Shown one piece after another: positions 34,301 to 49,300 of a stretch of 64,000 nt of DNA. This DNA is from Lymantria dispar. Lineage: Eukaryota; Arthropoda; Insecta; Lepidoptera; Erebidae. Under the pieces are notes generated by a model that did no database searches, was not told where the DNA came from, and saw nothing but the letters and a program-made list of their open reading frames with translations. Every line of letters begins with the position of its first letter. Within the stretch, counting starts at the first letter, position 1. The position numbers and the translations under genes are program-made. The DNA lies in the NCBI GenBank assembly GCA_032191425.1, contig CM063450.1, positions 22,893,501 to 22,957,500 of the forward strand. Direction: 5' to 3'.

Positions 34301-37300
34301 TGCATTCTAGTGCAAAATGAAAGCATTATCTAGATGTACCTACTCAATTTGTCACTGTAACTTTTATGGTGGTTGTATATGCATTACATTTCCAATTTAT
34401 GGATGCACAAGTGGTGTAGTTGACTCATATCTCCCGTGTTGAGGATCATGGGTTCAATTCCCATATAGTCCACTAGTCTGCATTTAATTTGCGTGTAGAT
34501 TATGCACCTTAGGGATTGCTATATGCTATTCAAGACTATTGCGTTAAATATTAACAATTGGGATAACTGTAATTACATAAAATGCTAAGAGTTAAGTATA
34601 CGTATGTATATGTAAGATAGTAATATTTTTTCGTCATAGGAATAGGTTACGAATTCGATTTTTGATGAATCTTCGACACTGTTTATTAATCAGAGTGCAT
34701 CAGGTTATGGGACAACTGGTCAAACGGGAGTTAGGCAATGGTGGTAGGAACCCATGAAAAAAATTGGAAGGAAGAATATCGAATCGTTAATGAATCGTTA
34801 GAGACATGTAAAATTTTCAATTTTGTCATCGCTTTTTCGTGTAAATCTGATTGAAATGTATAAAGTCAGTGATACTTAATCTGCAACATATTCGTACTTG
34901 GTAAATGTTCATTAGAAATTGAATAAATTAATGATTACGTTCGCATAAGCAAGACAAACTTCGCTTTAAATCAGCTGTTTGGCCGATGACCGTCGACGAG
35001 GCGCCTTTGTACCTAATGTCGAATCTTTACATGCCTACATGTATCCTATCTACATGTACCTACATTACATAATACGTAACATTTGAGGCACGGACTCTTA
35101 GACACGCATTCTTGTAATCACTATAACTTGTGTGTTTTAATGTTTTTTGTGCAATATACATTCTAATTACGATATATGACCGTTAAACTACAACGTACTC
35201 GAGCAGTTGCCCCATAACCTGATACACTCTGTATATGGGAGAAGGACAAATAGTTAAGAGTTAAGCGTTTTTCTAATACATAAACATGGCACTAATAAAT
35301 CATGATCTTTAGGTGTGGCGGACGGTGTAGGAGGATGGCGTGCCTATGGCATTGACCCAGGAGAGTTCTCCTCTTATCTGATGAGAACGTGTGAAAGACT
35401 GGTCCAGATGGGACACTTCAAGCTCACAGAACCTGGAGATCTTTTGGCCAAGTCTTATTATGAGTTATTGGAACACAAGAAACCAATATTAGGTAAATGA
35501 GATTTTGTGTTAAAGATTTTTGCTTTATACCCGAAGTTTATCTCTTTCCCCGTAGTGTAACAGATTAAAATTTTACCTATATGCATATTATTTTAAGTCA
35601 CATGTAACAACAATGGAACAGTTATTTATCCCCGCCCAAACCGCCCGGAGCAGTGTGAGGGGTGGGGTGCAATCCATAATATGCCATACACAGATCTTTC
35701 TATTGCCATGTGAGTCCTTGTCGTTATGATCCACTTAGCGTTGTCCTGCTTCTAAGAATTCCCTGACAGGAAAATTTTCTGACGCCCCAACCAGGGTTTC
35801 CCTTCCACTATGGGAACGAAATTGCCTACTATACCACGCTGGGGAGATGTGATGGCATAGGGTTTTCTTTTCAGTTTTCCTTCTCTTGCATAGATGTTAT
35901 ATGCATTTTATATCCCTTAGTCGTCTCTTACGATATCAACGGGCAAGAGAGAGACGTCAGCTTGTGTGGTAGCGGCTACGTATACTACCAACACTTACAT
36001 TGTTCGTGGGTGTCGTAAAAGACGACTGAGCGAACTCCATTTGATGCCGTCTGGCCAACAAATGCATTCCCAAATATGGGATAAAACTATCGGCAATAAC
36101 TTTGCAATATGTACTGTGAAAAAAGAATATATATCGACACCAAGTAATTGGGATATGAGCAGGGTGATGATGAAGACGTTTATTAAAGAAGTTTTGCTTG
36201 TGATTGATGCAGATTATGCATGTGTTAATATTTACGTTAAAGATATGCATTTGTGTAACTTATGCATTTGTCATTAATGTAGGTCATGGATCCTCAGATG
36301 TATATAATAACCTGTTATTCTTTGTACTATCAACAGAAAATGTCTATGTCAATTTAAAACTCAATAAATACTTTGATTCTTGGATGGACTTGACCTTCTA
36401 GGATTATTCAGTTTGAAGTGTGTGTGACTGTCTATGGTATTACTATAACTTCATAAGTTTGGTATATGGTATACTTAATAGATTTTGATATCGATTTTTT
36501 TATTTCTAAAATGCCCTGGTTGAGAGTGTATTTAACTAGTCTGAGAAAATCTGTACTTTTAATTGTTTAGAGGTACCCAACCCTAAATAAAACCCACGTT
36601 TTAGATACCTTTGGCTGGCGGTTACCTGAGAATTATATTTTAGGTAATTGTTTATTGCAGGTAGTAGCACAGCGTGTGTGATGATCCTAGACCGTTCAGA
36701 GAGTGTGATGCGCGCCGCGAACATCGGCGATAGTGGTTATATGGTTGTACGAGGCGGCCGCGTCGTGCATCGCTCGCATGAACAGCAACATTACTTCAAC
36801 ACGCCCTACCAGCTTAGTCTGCCACCGCCGGGACATGACCGGAATGTGCTAAGTGACAGGTATGCGTTGAACATTAATTAATGTCCAGGTTTTCTATACT
36901 AATATTATAAAGAGGAAAGATTTGTATGTATGTTTGTAACGAATTGGCTCCGAAAACACTGGACCGATTTCAAAAATTCTTTCGCCAATGGAAGGCTATA
37001 ATATCAGGGAGTAACATAGGCTATATTTTATCCCGGTATTCCCACGGGAACGGTAACTACGCGGGTAAGGCTACTGAAACCGAAGCGAACCGAGGGCGAG
37101 TTGCTATTAGTTATAAGTAAACTGTATTATTTGTTTATAAAGTACTAGCAACTCGTCCGCACTTCGCTTCTTTCAGTTGACTTATTCGTGTAATTCCCGT
37201 GGGAATACCGGGCTAAAATATAATCTATATTACTCAGGGATAATGTAGTGTATTCTAATGATGAAAGAAATATCGAAATCCGTACAATAGTTTTTGAGTT

Positions 37301-40300
37301 TATTCATTACAAACACACACACACAAAAATACAAATTTTCCTCTTTATAATATTAGTGTAGAGATCTTACAAACTGGTCCATGTGGTATTTTATTAAATA
37401 TTAATTAAATATTTCTTTATTGTTCCTTTTTTTATCTTAGCTTTAAGGTTTTTTTTAAGTTTTGTTTCTTTGTTTCATTTTCGGAGCAAATAGTCCGTGT
37501 TGCTCCGTGTAGTTTTTTTTTGTTAAGCCGTGGACAGAGGTGCTGGTTATATATACGTTATTTTAATTATATCAGTATAATAAGTTTATTACTGTAATAT
37601 ATAACTGTTTTTTGTCCCTAATAAATAAATAAATGTGGTGACGGAATAAGAATAGAATTCGCCACTCCATCTTGCCCATGGATGTCGTAAAAGACTACAA
37701 TAGGATATGATATGCATATACCATCTATGCAACAAAAGGAAAACTCAAAATAAAATCCTATACAAACGTGTCTGACCAGCATGGTACCTATAGTAAGGTC
37801 AATTTCCATCCTATAGGAAGAGGTTCCTATAGGAGAAGGCTCGAGCCTAGCAGTGGAACGTTTATACATATAACACCTGAACACGGCTTACGTTATTTAG
37901 CGGCATAGTTTGTTAGGTGTTTGGAGATGTATCCTCAATCGAATCTATGTAAATTGATTCTTACGTGGGCCGTATAATACTTGCGATTTATTGACTTTAT
38001 TCTTCTAATTAAACGTAACGACCTTTAGGCGGCAATTAATTTTACGCTGTTTTTTACCTTATACATTTTGCTTAGAAATATTTTTTTGGCTGTACCTAAA
38101 AATTAACGACTCATCATACCAGATATGGTTTTTTAGTATCTAAAGTAAGACATAAGTCAAGGATGACTTATGTCTTACTTTAGATGTACACGTAAAACTG
38201 CTTTAAATGCAGGTTTAAGTTTTATTTTCTGTTTTTCTTTAATATGTAAATGAAGTGACGTACATTTATACATCACATTCAATTGACTGCACCGACGACG
38301 CGACGGTGTGGTCAATGAGAGAGGTCGCTACTTAACGAACTTCTCGTGGCGAGAGTCGTAGATTCGATTTACTCGAAGTACAGTTCTGTCTGCCAAACAT
38401 AAATCATTCCGGGGCCTCAACGCTCACCCATAGTACAGCAAAACTGTGGAAGCCATTTGCGGCTAACAGCTCAAAAAAATACAAGTACATTATTGTTTTT
38501 AGTCTGGATGTAATTTGTTATTGTTGTTTTCCTATATGACAACATAATAATAAAATAGTTTTTGCCATCTCTCAATTAGTCGTGGAAGTCGTAAAATTCG
38601 GCTGAGCGATCACCAGGCGAATAGTCCTTCGGGTAATATCACTAACACCTTAACGCGATTGCCAACTCGCTTAATAAGCGTGGCGTTTATAGCAAAGAAT
38701 GCCACGCCATATGCCATTCTATTTGGAAGGCCTTCGTCAAGCAGTGGATGACAAAAGACTGAATAATGATGATTAATGATGAATTGTACATTTTTAAATT
38801 CTGCCGCGGCACTAGGTTTTATTGTTTAGTACGAGTTCGAATAACATATATGTATCTATTTTCTTGAAGAAAATGGCATTAATCTTTTTTGTACATATAT
38901 TGCGGATACTTGACATTTGACAATAGAATATAAAGAATGTTTCTGACAAGCATCGTCTTTTATGTGAACCTCTTATCTTTGATTCGTGGGAAATTTAAAT
39001 TTCCCATTTTTAACAAGGCCTTGTTAAGAGACTCGATTGTTGCAGTGATTTTGAAGTAGATTGAGTTTTGCTAAATAATATACCTAACTGGAATGTTGTT
39101 CTTGATCGTAGACTAAGTTTGTTCATACCTTGCAAGCAGTTTTAGGGGCATGTCATTCTTAGGATTTTAGAAAGATAATATTGGATAAGAATTTTTTAGT
39201 AGTAGAGACAATAAATATTGTACACCCTGTCGTGCAAATATCGAAACCAAGAACATCGATGTATCGATACATCGATGTTTCAGAACAAACGTCCATATAC
39301 AAAAAAAACATCGATGTATCGAAACCACAATGTTTTTTAAAAAACCTATGTCCCTTATTCGTACAAACAATCTTAACTTTAATTTAAAATGTAAGCAATC
39401 TTTATTATCTATACCAATATTATCTATTGAATAAGTAAGTCTTTAGAGCATGGAAGGTGAAGAGTTGAGATAATAAAATTACATTTAACAGCTATTTTTT
39501 ATTTAGTAAAGTTATTCCAAGCTTATGTTAACTGCAGCAAATTATTTAAAAACAGAGTAATTAAATTGTCACGCAGGCTCTGCTTAAAGTACAATACATT
39601 TTAAATAGATGGTAGGCAAAAATCGATGTAAAACATCGATGTATCGTTTGCATCCCTAGTCGTAGCAGCAGTACAAATGGTGGTATCGACACATTTTTTA
39701 AACTGTAAAGATTGATATAAAAAAAAAGCTGTGTATGAAGTTCCCAGAATTTTTAATTCTGTTTAAAAATTCATGTTAGTTCAATTTTAAGTTTACGTAA
39801 TTACCTTTTGAATTCCTATAGGATTACACTGAATTATAGCTTTAATAGTTTATTTAGAGGGCTAGAATGTTAGAAAACAGCTTGTCATCGCACAGAAGCA
39901 GAATGTTTAATGAATCCGGCAGAGAAACTGTTAGGTTTACCGATAGCGTGACTGATACACCAACGCTGACGAGGAAAACGGCTGCAAGAGTTTTGATAAT
40001 ACATCATGGTATTGTACGGTTCAACTATTGCGATTCTATTTTATGCTTCACTTCATATTATTTTTTATCACGGTAACAAATATGTGTCATAGCGAGCGAT
40101 GAAATGAAAGTGATCAATTTTATGGTCAGTTTACCCGTTAAAAGGTTAAAGATGAATAGGGCGACCGACGTCCCGGGAGGGGCGTTAGGAAGGGACCGCT
40201 CCCGAAAGGGTGTCCCGCCGGGCTGGTCACGGACGACGAGGAACTCTGTATCGGTGGTTGGCCCAATGGAAAAAGAGAGGGAATACGGTGGGTTATGGGG

Positions 40301-43300
40301 CCGCCACGCTCTGCCCTTTCGTCACCCCGGACGAAACGGACGGCATGTGTGTGCACCCAAAAAAAAAGTAGCTATCGATTCGTTCTGAATGGAATTTACT
40401 TTGTGCATTGAAAAAAAATGCATTCCTTTATAGTTAATATCGATTCCAGAAACTTGTGGGGCGGTGGGCTTGGAGATACCAGTTGTTAGGAAGTGGGGAA
40501 AAAAACTACATAATATGTTATATTGTGTCCATTGAAGTGTAATGCAAATTAGCTATGTACCTAACCTAGTTGTAGACATGTCTGTCATCAAGCAATATTA
40601 ACTGCTTTTCTACAAGGAAAATAAATATGCAAAACTTGTTCTCAGTTGAAAGAGTACATGTATTATACCTAGTTGTGTGTCATATTTTAAGATTAATACC
40701 TACCAACATCAGTGAAAACGTTATTTTAGTAGAGATAATCTGCGCTTTCTAATTTTCTAAAGATTTAATATTTCGCATTAGGGGGCGTTCATAAAATACG
40801 TGAGATGTTTAAGGGGGGTCGAGTCAAATCTCATCTAATCTTACGTTGGAGAGAGAGGGGGTCTCGGCAAATATCACGCAATTTTTATTCTGATTGAAAC
40901 AAAAACAATGTTAAATTTTTATTACACTTATAATTAAACTCTCAGCAATATTGATTCTATACCAATAAATAAAATTGGAGTGTCTGTTTGTAATGTCAAA
41001 ATAATAGGCTTTTTTCATGCTCACACAGTTATTTGCACGACACCTATGCCTAAAATAGCAATAAAAAAAATTTTGTCTGTCTGTTTGTTCCGGGTAATCT
41101 TCAAAACGGCTGAACCGATTTCAAAAATTCTTTTACCAATGGAAAGCTATAATATCAGGGCGTAAACTAGGCCATATTTTATCCCGGTATTGCCACGGGA
41201 ACGGGAACTACGCGGGTAAAACGACTATAACCTATAAGCGAAGCGAGGGCGGGTTGCTAGTCGTAAATAAAAGCACGAAGCAAATTTTTTTCTTTTTACA
41301 GTAACAATCCAACGCGTTTACGTAAGAAACCCACATTTTAAAAAATCTCACGTGAGATTGGGGGATGGGGTTGAATAAAATCTCACGACATCTCACCAGG
41401 GGGGGGGGGCGGGGGGAGGTGCAGAAAATTAAAAAAAAACACCTCACGTAATTTATGGACGCCCCCTTAATGATATTATCGCTTAATTAGTGGATTAAGA
41501 ATACCAAGACTTATTAGCACGTGGATATATGTGGCTGGCTGGGCTTAAGCCCTTAGCTTAAGATAGATCGTATGTTGAGGTGCAGACAATATCGTAGTTA
41601 TGATAGAATTAATAAAAGACTTCGTACTTACTATGCAATGAGCCTAGTACTATGCAATGAGCATTCACGGAATGAATTGCAATTTGTAAGGTTTACACGC
41701 GAACAATGATAATACAAATCATGTCTAAGTAAAGCCAGTTTGGGGCTGGAGAATACTAGATTTAATATATTTGATCACTACGTTTATCTAGAACAACGTT
41801 CCAGTTAGACCCAATTTCGAGAGAGGTCAACTAATTTAATTCGGCTAAGTAACTTTCGGTAAACTTTTAGGTAATAGTATAGGTCTATCTTCATCTATAC
41901 CCATAAATAAAATTGGAGTGTCTGTTTGTAATATCAAAATAATAGGCTTTTTTCATTCTCACACGGTTATTTACACGACACCTATGCCTAAAATAGAGAT
42001 TAAAAAAATTTTGTCTGTCTGTCTGTTTGTGCCGGGTAATCTTCAAAACGGCTGAACCGATTTCAAAAATTCTTTCACCAATGGAAAGCTATAATATCAG
42101 GGCGTAAACTAGGCTATATTTTATCCCGGTATTCCCACGGGAACGGGAACTACGCGGGTATAACGACTAAAACCGAAGCGAAGCGAGGGCGGGTTGCTAG
42201 TAAGTAAATATGAAGGCGACTAAATGTAGATAGATTTCTTAAATGAAAAAATGTCATAGTTTCTTAAGTTTCAATGTCAGTACAATCCGATAAACAGTTT
42301 AATTTTTAGTCTGATAAAATCTTGTTTTTGTACTTTATTTTTGACAGTTTTATGCTGGTATTGTGCCAAAACGCATTCGTAAAATTTATTTAGTTGTTTT
42401 TAAACAAAATTCTTAAAATACATCCTTACTAATATTATAAATGCGAAAGTAAGTTTGTTTGTTTGTTACGCTTTCACGCTTAAACCACTGAACCGATTTC
42501 AAAAATTCTTACACCAATGGAAAGCTATAATATCAGGGAGTAATATAGGCTATATTTTATCCCGGTATTCCCACGGGAACGGCAACTACGCGGGTAAGGC
42601 CACCGAAACCGAAGCGAAGCGAGGGCGGGTTGCTAGTTTATAATAATTTACTGATGTAGGCATTTACAATAGTGAAATCCAACAACACAAATGGAGAATT
42701 AGCAATAACCGATGTTAAGCTTTTTCGTATGGTGATAGTTTTTTGGAGCCGCGCGCCGCCCTTGCGTCGCTCCGGACGGAATAGTAAAAAAAAAAAAAAA
42801 TGGTTAAATGAAGTGATTATTACTCAATCATCATTTTTTTCAAATCACGAAATCACCACCTTTCCCATGAGTGTCGTATTAAAAGCTTATAGATGAGAAT
42901 GAAAACGCGAAATAAAGTCTTATCTGTCAATAGTAGATCAATTTTCTTCTCATTATAGAGAATGTGTCGGTTTAATATTGGAATATAAATGGACTTAAGA
43001 AGACGTGGAGTTCCCCTATCCATGTGTATAGGTGAAAGAAACGGATACCGCAAAATCTTTGCTTAGATTTTATATCTGTACATGACGCTAAGAATGCCCT
43101 GTCTTAACTGATAAAAACTATCTCAATCTCTCTCGTTTAATATAAAACTATTTTTAATTAATGTTATCTTCTCTTGATCTAGCACATTGAAATGTACCCA
43201 AAACGTCGACAAAGTTAAAATTAATTTAATACGCATTAAATTCAATAAAATACACTTTAATATTACGAGTCAAATCATCATCATCATCTCAGCTTATATA

Positions 43301-46300
43301 CGACCCAATACTAGGTTCGAGCCTCCTCCACAATAGGAATGGAATTGACCTTACTACAAGTACCATACTAGACAAACAGGTTGGTATAGGGTTTTAAGTC
43401 GAGTTTTCCCTCATATTCACGCGGGCATAGACAGTACCTATATAATTTTAATTTTAATGGATAGTTATCCAAGAACGTTCGTTAGGACTAATGTACATTT
43501 TATTAGCAGTTTGCCAATGCTTTTTCAGTAGATATTATTACGATGACAGTACTGACCACAAACTTTCTAATAAAGTAACAACAAGGTCGATTTCGAGGTA
43601 TATCATTCAATGGTCTTTCAATATTTAATTAAGTGTAGCTAATAATTATATTTTCAAAACTTTGAGAAAAAATAATGCAAAGATACCTTAGAATATTTAA
43701 TATGTAATTTGTTTTTACTATGCAACAGTTTATTCTTATATGTAAAAAGGTGTATAGATCTTTATTTATAAATTACTAGTTACCCGCCTTCGCTTCCGTT
43801 TACCCGCGTAGTTCCCGTTCCCGTGGGAATACCGGGATAAAATATAGCCTATGTTACTCCCTGATATTATAGCTTTCAATTGGTAAAACAATTTTTGAAA
43901 TCGGTTTGGTGGTTAAAGCGTGGAAGCGTTATAAAGAAACTTACTATCGCATTTATAATATTAGTAAGGATTACTATTGGAAAAAAAAAGAAAGAAAATA
44001 GAGTAGATTTTTTTTATCGTGTTTCTTTGCGAGTAATTACATAAATGAAATCGGTATGTTCTATTTTTAGTAGGAGCGTATAGGCGCGTTGCTTATAACG
44101 AAAATTGTTATCAAATTTACTTCAACCATGAGTAATGTAGTTGAGTACTCATTACATAACACATTTATACACTACTTAATTTATCTCCAAATAATGAATA
44201 GTCATGAACTTTCACGACCTACAAGTGTTTCAGTTTTACAACTCATCTTCAACATTAAATTTTTAACTAATTCAGGTTAGTTACCGTTTTTTAATATTTT
44301 TTTTAATCATATGAAAAAAGAACAATTTTTTAGGGCTTCTATTGCATTCTATCCACATTGTAGATACCTACAAATTGGTGCCCAATAGAAAAAAATCTGT
44401 GTAAAAATAAATGTATTCATTATTATTTAATAACGAATAAAATAATGATTCATTGTGGTGACGGGGTAAGAATAAATTCGCCACCCACTCTTGCTGATGG
44501 GTGTCGTAAAAGACTACTAAGAGATTAAATATGCATATAACATCTATGCAAGAAAAATAACTCAAAATAAAACCCTAAACCAACACGTCTGACCACCGTG
44601 GTTATAGTAGGCCAATTTCCCTCGTATCGTGTATAAGGTTAAAATCAAACCTAAACAATAAAACCCATAAAAATTGTGTTTTTTGTATTCAATGTATTCG
44701 CGTAAACATCAGATATTATTTATTTATTACCATTTCGAAGATCAGAAGATTGCTATGATATTAAACACTTTTAAAGTAGAGCTAATCCGCAGGCCATCAC
44801 TAATATGTTTCATATAAAATAATGGCAATTGCTATGTAATTTTAGTTAGTTATTACTGAAGTTAGATAACAGAGATATAATTAATTAAAGAATACCTCCG
44901 TAATGTTTGCGTGATGCAAAAGAATTACAGTGCTAATAACTTTCTTACTAACTTTATCACCACTACTTTGGAATTCGGTGGGCTATATAGATTATCCTTT
45001 CGAGTACCTATCCTATGAGTGGAACTACGATACGTTGCATCCCTGTAGTAGGTGTCATTGCTATCACCATATTATAGTATATATAATAATAATAAGCCTG
45101 TCCAGGAACTCAGCCAGTGGTTTCTTTTTTGCCCCGCTATTTCTTTAGGCTAAATTCTCTACAGAATTTTGTGTATGAAAAATAAATAAATGATTCTAAT
45201 TGCTACGTAAAGGGTGACACTTTGTATTCTTAACCCATTACTACTCTAGATTGCTTTTTGTTATTAGGCAATAAAGAGAAATTGAGTGGAGAACGCCGAG
45301 GTGTGTATCACCGGGCATATTTAAATCAATATCACAATTTCTAATAATGCAACTCTTTATGCGTAACAAACAAGATAAAAATGCAAGAACGTAACGTCGT
45401 TGTTATTTCCGTACTGGTACAGATTTGAGCTAAGCGGTCATAAGACGTCCGAGCACGGGACTAGTAGTCATGTGCCCATACCACAAACAGCTGTTGTATT
45501 TCTGTACGCACTAATATTAGCATTTTTAGTTCATTGGGCAAATGCCAAAATTAAATTTCTGTGTTCTCATAAATTTATGGAAGTAGTGTTTACTTGTTTA
45601 TTATTTGTTCACAATATTATTAGTTTGCACTATCTTCATTAATGCTTCGTTAGTATAAATAAACTTGATTGATTAACCATCTTTGTTTACTTACGTAATT
45701 GACATAACCTTTTGATTTCCGGCATCGCGAGACGCATTCTATCATATCATCTATCTGTCGTGTCTGGATCCGCAACCGAGCGGGGTTAATGGGTTACAGA
45801 AATTATGCCTTTCTTCTATTTATGTTGATGGCGGAAGTCTTAAGTATCTACATTCTTTGCTGAGTATAATGCAGGATAGTATTGTGTGCAGAATCCACAA
45901 ATGACTGTGCCGAGTATGGGCGTATTTGTCTGTTAATTGCGTCTCCGTCTGGTGACGGAATAATGTAAGAGAAGAAAACTTGAAATAAAATTCTATGCTA
46001 ACACGTCTAACCAGCCATGTACCAGTATGTAACGTTATCGGAAATAGTAATGTACTATGTTTATAAAATGCTGAATAATAACTACCCTTATAAAAGTCCC
46101 TAATAATAAATAAAGAGGAAAAAAATACGTTCTGAATAATGATTTCTGATGTTTATGCGAGTATTGTAAATAAAATTATGTGAGAACGTAGAATCATTTT
46201 ATTCTTGTACTGGCAATAAATTTGTAACAAAATGTGGGTCATTTAATAACTAATTTCTATAGCGGGTAGATAATTATAAATAACTGCAATAACAATGACT

Positions 46301-49300
46301 TGTTGGACGTCAGACATCGTAGTCCGCCCGTGACCATGAATGCTGTAAAGTGTTCGAAACGTCGGACAATTAAAAATCAAATACAAACGATAAAACCCGT
46401 AAAGTAGTTTTACTTACAATATATTCTGAATGTTACTCGGAGCTTTGTTTTTGATTTAACTGATTGCAGTTACTTAACTGCAATCAGTTAAATCAAAAAC
46501 AACACTTAACACTTACTTAAATGTGGTAGGACCACACTGTTGAGAGTTGTTTGTCTACAGCCGCGGGCCATTCTGTCCGGGGTAGTACCACACTCTCGCA
46601 GAAAATCGACGTCCGAGTAGTAGCAATTTGTTACTGCGCTTCGTTCGGTGAGCGAGAGAGCCGGCAACCCAACTTTCTGAAGGTGTTTGCGTGTGGTGGG
46701 TTTTAGTGATGCCTTTATCATCGAACCTCATTGCACGCATTCACAGTTCACACTCCCTTCACTTTCTTCGCTGTAGGCAGCGGCCTTGCAAAGGTCCATG
46801 CAGTAACATTTACCATCAGCTGTATTGTCTGCTCGTTTGCCACCGTTTGCAATAAAAAAAAGTCAAATAACACTTACTGGTTTGACGTAAACGTTCGTAT
46901 ATTATGGTAAGCAACAGTAAGGCTTTATTTGTTACGTAAACGCGCCTAGGTTGCAACTCTACCAAGGCTACTAAAATAATATAATGAATATTATTATGTA
47001 ACTAAGTAAATGGATAGGTGAACCCAAAGGAACCACGGATGGATTTTCATACTGTATTGATAAACTTATAAAAGAAATCTCCTTCAAGGTCGTTACTGAT
47101 AGGCTTTAATATATCTAAAAGATTAAATAGAGTATTTTATATACTTTGAGTTCAATTGTCCAGTCTAAAATTGTAAGAAAATAATTTATCAATCGCATAA
47201 AATGTTGAACAAACCATCTTATGTAAACATGTTTATCTTAAAATAGCTATAACCTAGTGGTCAAATCGATGACTGATAAAACAGGTGTGTCCGACCATCT
47301 GAAGTATGGTCGAGGCTACATCATCATTATCTCAGCCCATATACGTCCCATTGTTGGGCTCGAGCCTCCACCACGATAGGAGGGAAAATGACATGCTATA
47401 TTAGCATCGGCGACTATAATATCTAGCCACGTTCACTTCTGCGAGGGTTTATGCTCAACTAGTAGTGGAAAACAGATTATGATATAGACCAGATTGTTCT
47501 ATGGCTGATCAAAAGAAACAAAATATTTTTACTCAGTACCGAACCTTGAATAATAAATAACCTTTAATATACGTTATTATTCTAAGCTTACTACCAACTC
47601 AATTAGCCACTATGAAAATAAGAAAAATATATAGTCACACTTAGCTATATGTTTTTATTTCATTGCATCATTATCGTCATCAAACCCAGGCTATCCGTTT
47701 ATTTGGTGCAAGTATCTCATCAGAGAAAATTGGTTCAAGGCCATCTTTAGAGAATCCTAAGGGCCTAAAATAAGTAGTAATTTTACCTTGTTGTTGAATA
47801 TATATAATTTATACTTTAATGTGTTATTTACTTGAAAATCTCAGTGCGTCGTTATTTATACATATAAAACCAGGCAATTCCTGCGGTTTCACTCGCATAG
47901 TGCCCGTTCCCGTGGGCATACCGGCATAAAATGTAGCCTTTTTTTTAAATATAGCCTTATAGTCCATAAAATATAACTTGATCTCTGTGACAGATGTCAA
48001 CGAAACCGACGAAATACGTTTGAACGAGCGACGTGTTTACGAGTTTATTTTGGATCACATATATTTTCACTATTTGCATGCCAGTTTTATTGCAATTGAA
48101 GTGCAATATATTATAAATATAAAAATATTAATTTTCATGCCTAAAATGTACCTCGTACGTACTGAAATACTTAGTAAATATTTTGTAGAAAAATGACGCG
48201 TACGCATGAACAAGGTCATACTGGACTGAAAATAAAATTGGGATGGGACAGTCGATATACGTAAATCGATAACGAATCTTTATTAAATTATTCATAAAAG
48301 AAATAAACTCAATACAGTATTTATACAAAACTTTCAAAATAATTTTTACAATTACAACAGACAGTTACATTATAAAATACAAAAATTAAATTAATTAAAC
48401 ATTAAAAAAAAACTACTTTTTGTCGCAGAGTAAATGATAATGTTATTTACGCATTATTATCAATAAACTAAACATTTTTATTCATAAAACAGTCATGATT
48501 GATCGATTGATGAAAAAATGATAAAAAGCAGGAACGCTCCAGTGATGACGATAATAGTGACGTCGACCTTGATTGTACTCCTTACGAATAATTAAAACGG
48601 TCAAACACAGTTTTTGTTTGAAGTAAATTCATAAAGATTTTCATTGATTGTATTGCAATCTATACCAATAAATAAAATTGGAGTGTCTATTTGTAATGTC
48701 AAAATAATAGGCTTTTTTCATGTTCACACGGTTATTTGCACGACACCTATGCCTAAAATAGCATTTAAAATTTTTTGTCTGCCTGTCTGTCTGTCTGTTT
48801 GTTCCGGGTAATCTTCAAAACGGCTGGACCGATTTCAAAAATTCTTTCACCAATGGAAAGCTATAATATCAGGGCGTAAACTAGGCTATATTTTATCCTG
48901 GTATTCCCACGGGAACGGGAACTACGCGGATAAAACGACTATAACCTATAACCGAAGCGAAGCGAGGGCGGGTTGCTAGTAATAATATAAAATCACAATT
49001 ATAAAACTAAAGAGTTTTATCGATAGAAACTACGGACTTCATCGTAAGCGCGACAGCACTAGGGACAACTGTTACAGAGATCATGCTATATTTTATGGAC
49101 TATAGTTAGTTAGTTACTTCTAATACAGGCTTACTTGTAATACCTGGTTACTTCTAATACCTGGTAGTCAAATACATACTACTATCATATCACTATCGGT
49201 GCAGTCGTTTTGAAGATTACCCGGTACAAACCGACAGACAAAAAAAAAAATTAAACTAGTTTCTAGGCATAGGTATCTTGTAAATAACCGTGCGAGCGTA

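Noticed and set aside
34401..34472. functional tRNA gene
   Set aside because: The T-arm is perfect, but the acceptor stem pairs only in four positions and the anticodon loop lacks the universal U33.
35966..36277. 103-codon frame in Pptc7 intron 2
   Set aside because: Built largely from Family A and related repeat sequence.
45400..45642. 80-codon frame with a hydrophobic segment
   Set aside because: No acceptable start context or partner exons, and it lies in Pptc7 intron 3 among repeats. No family resemblance.
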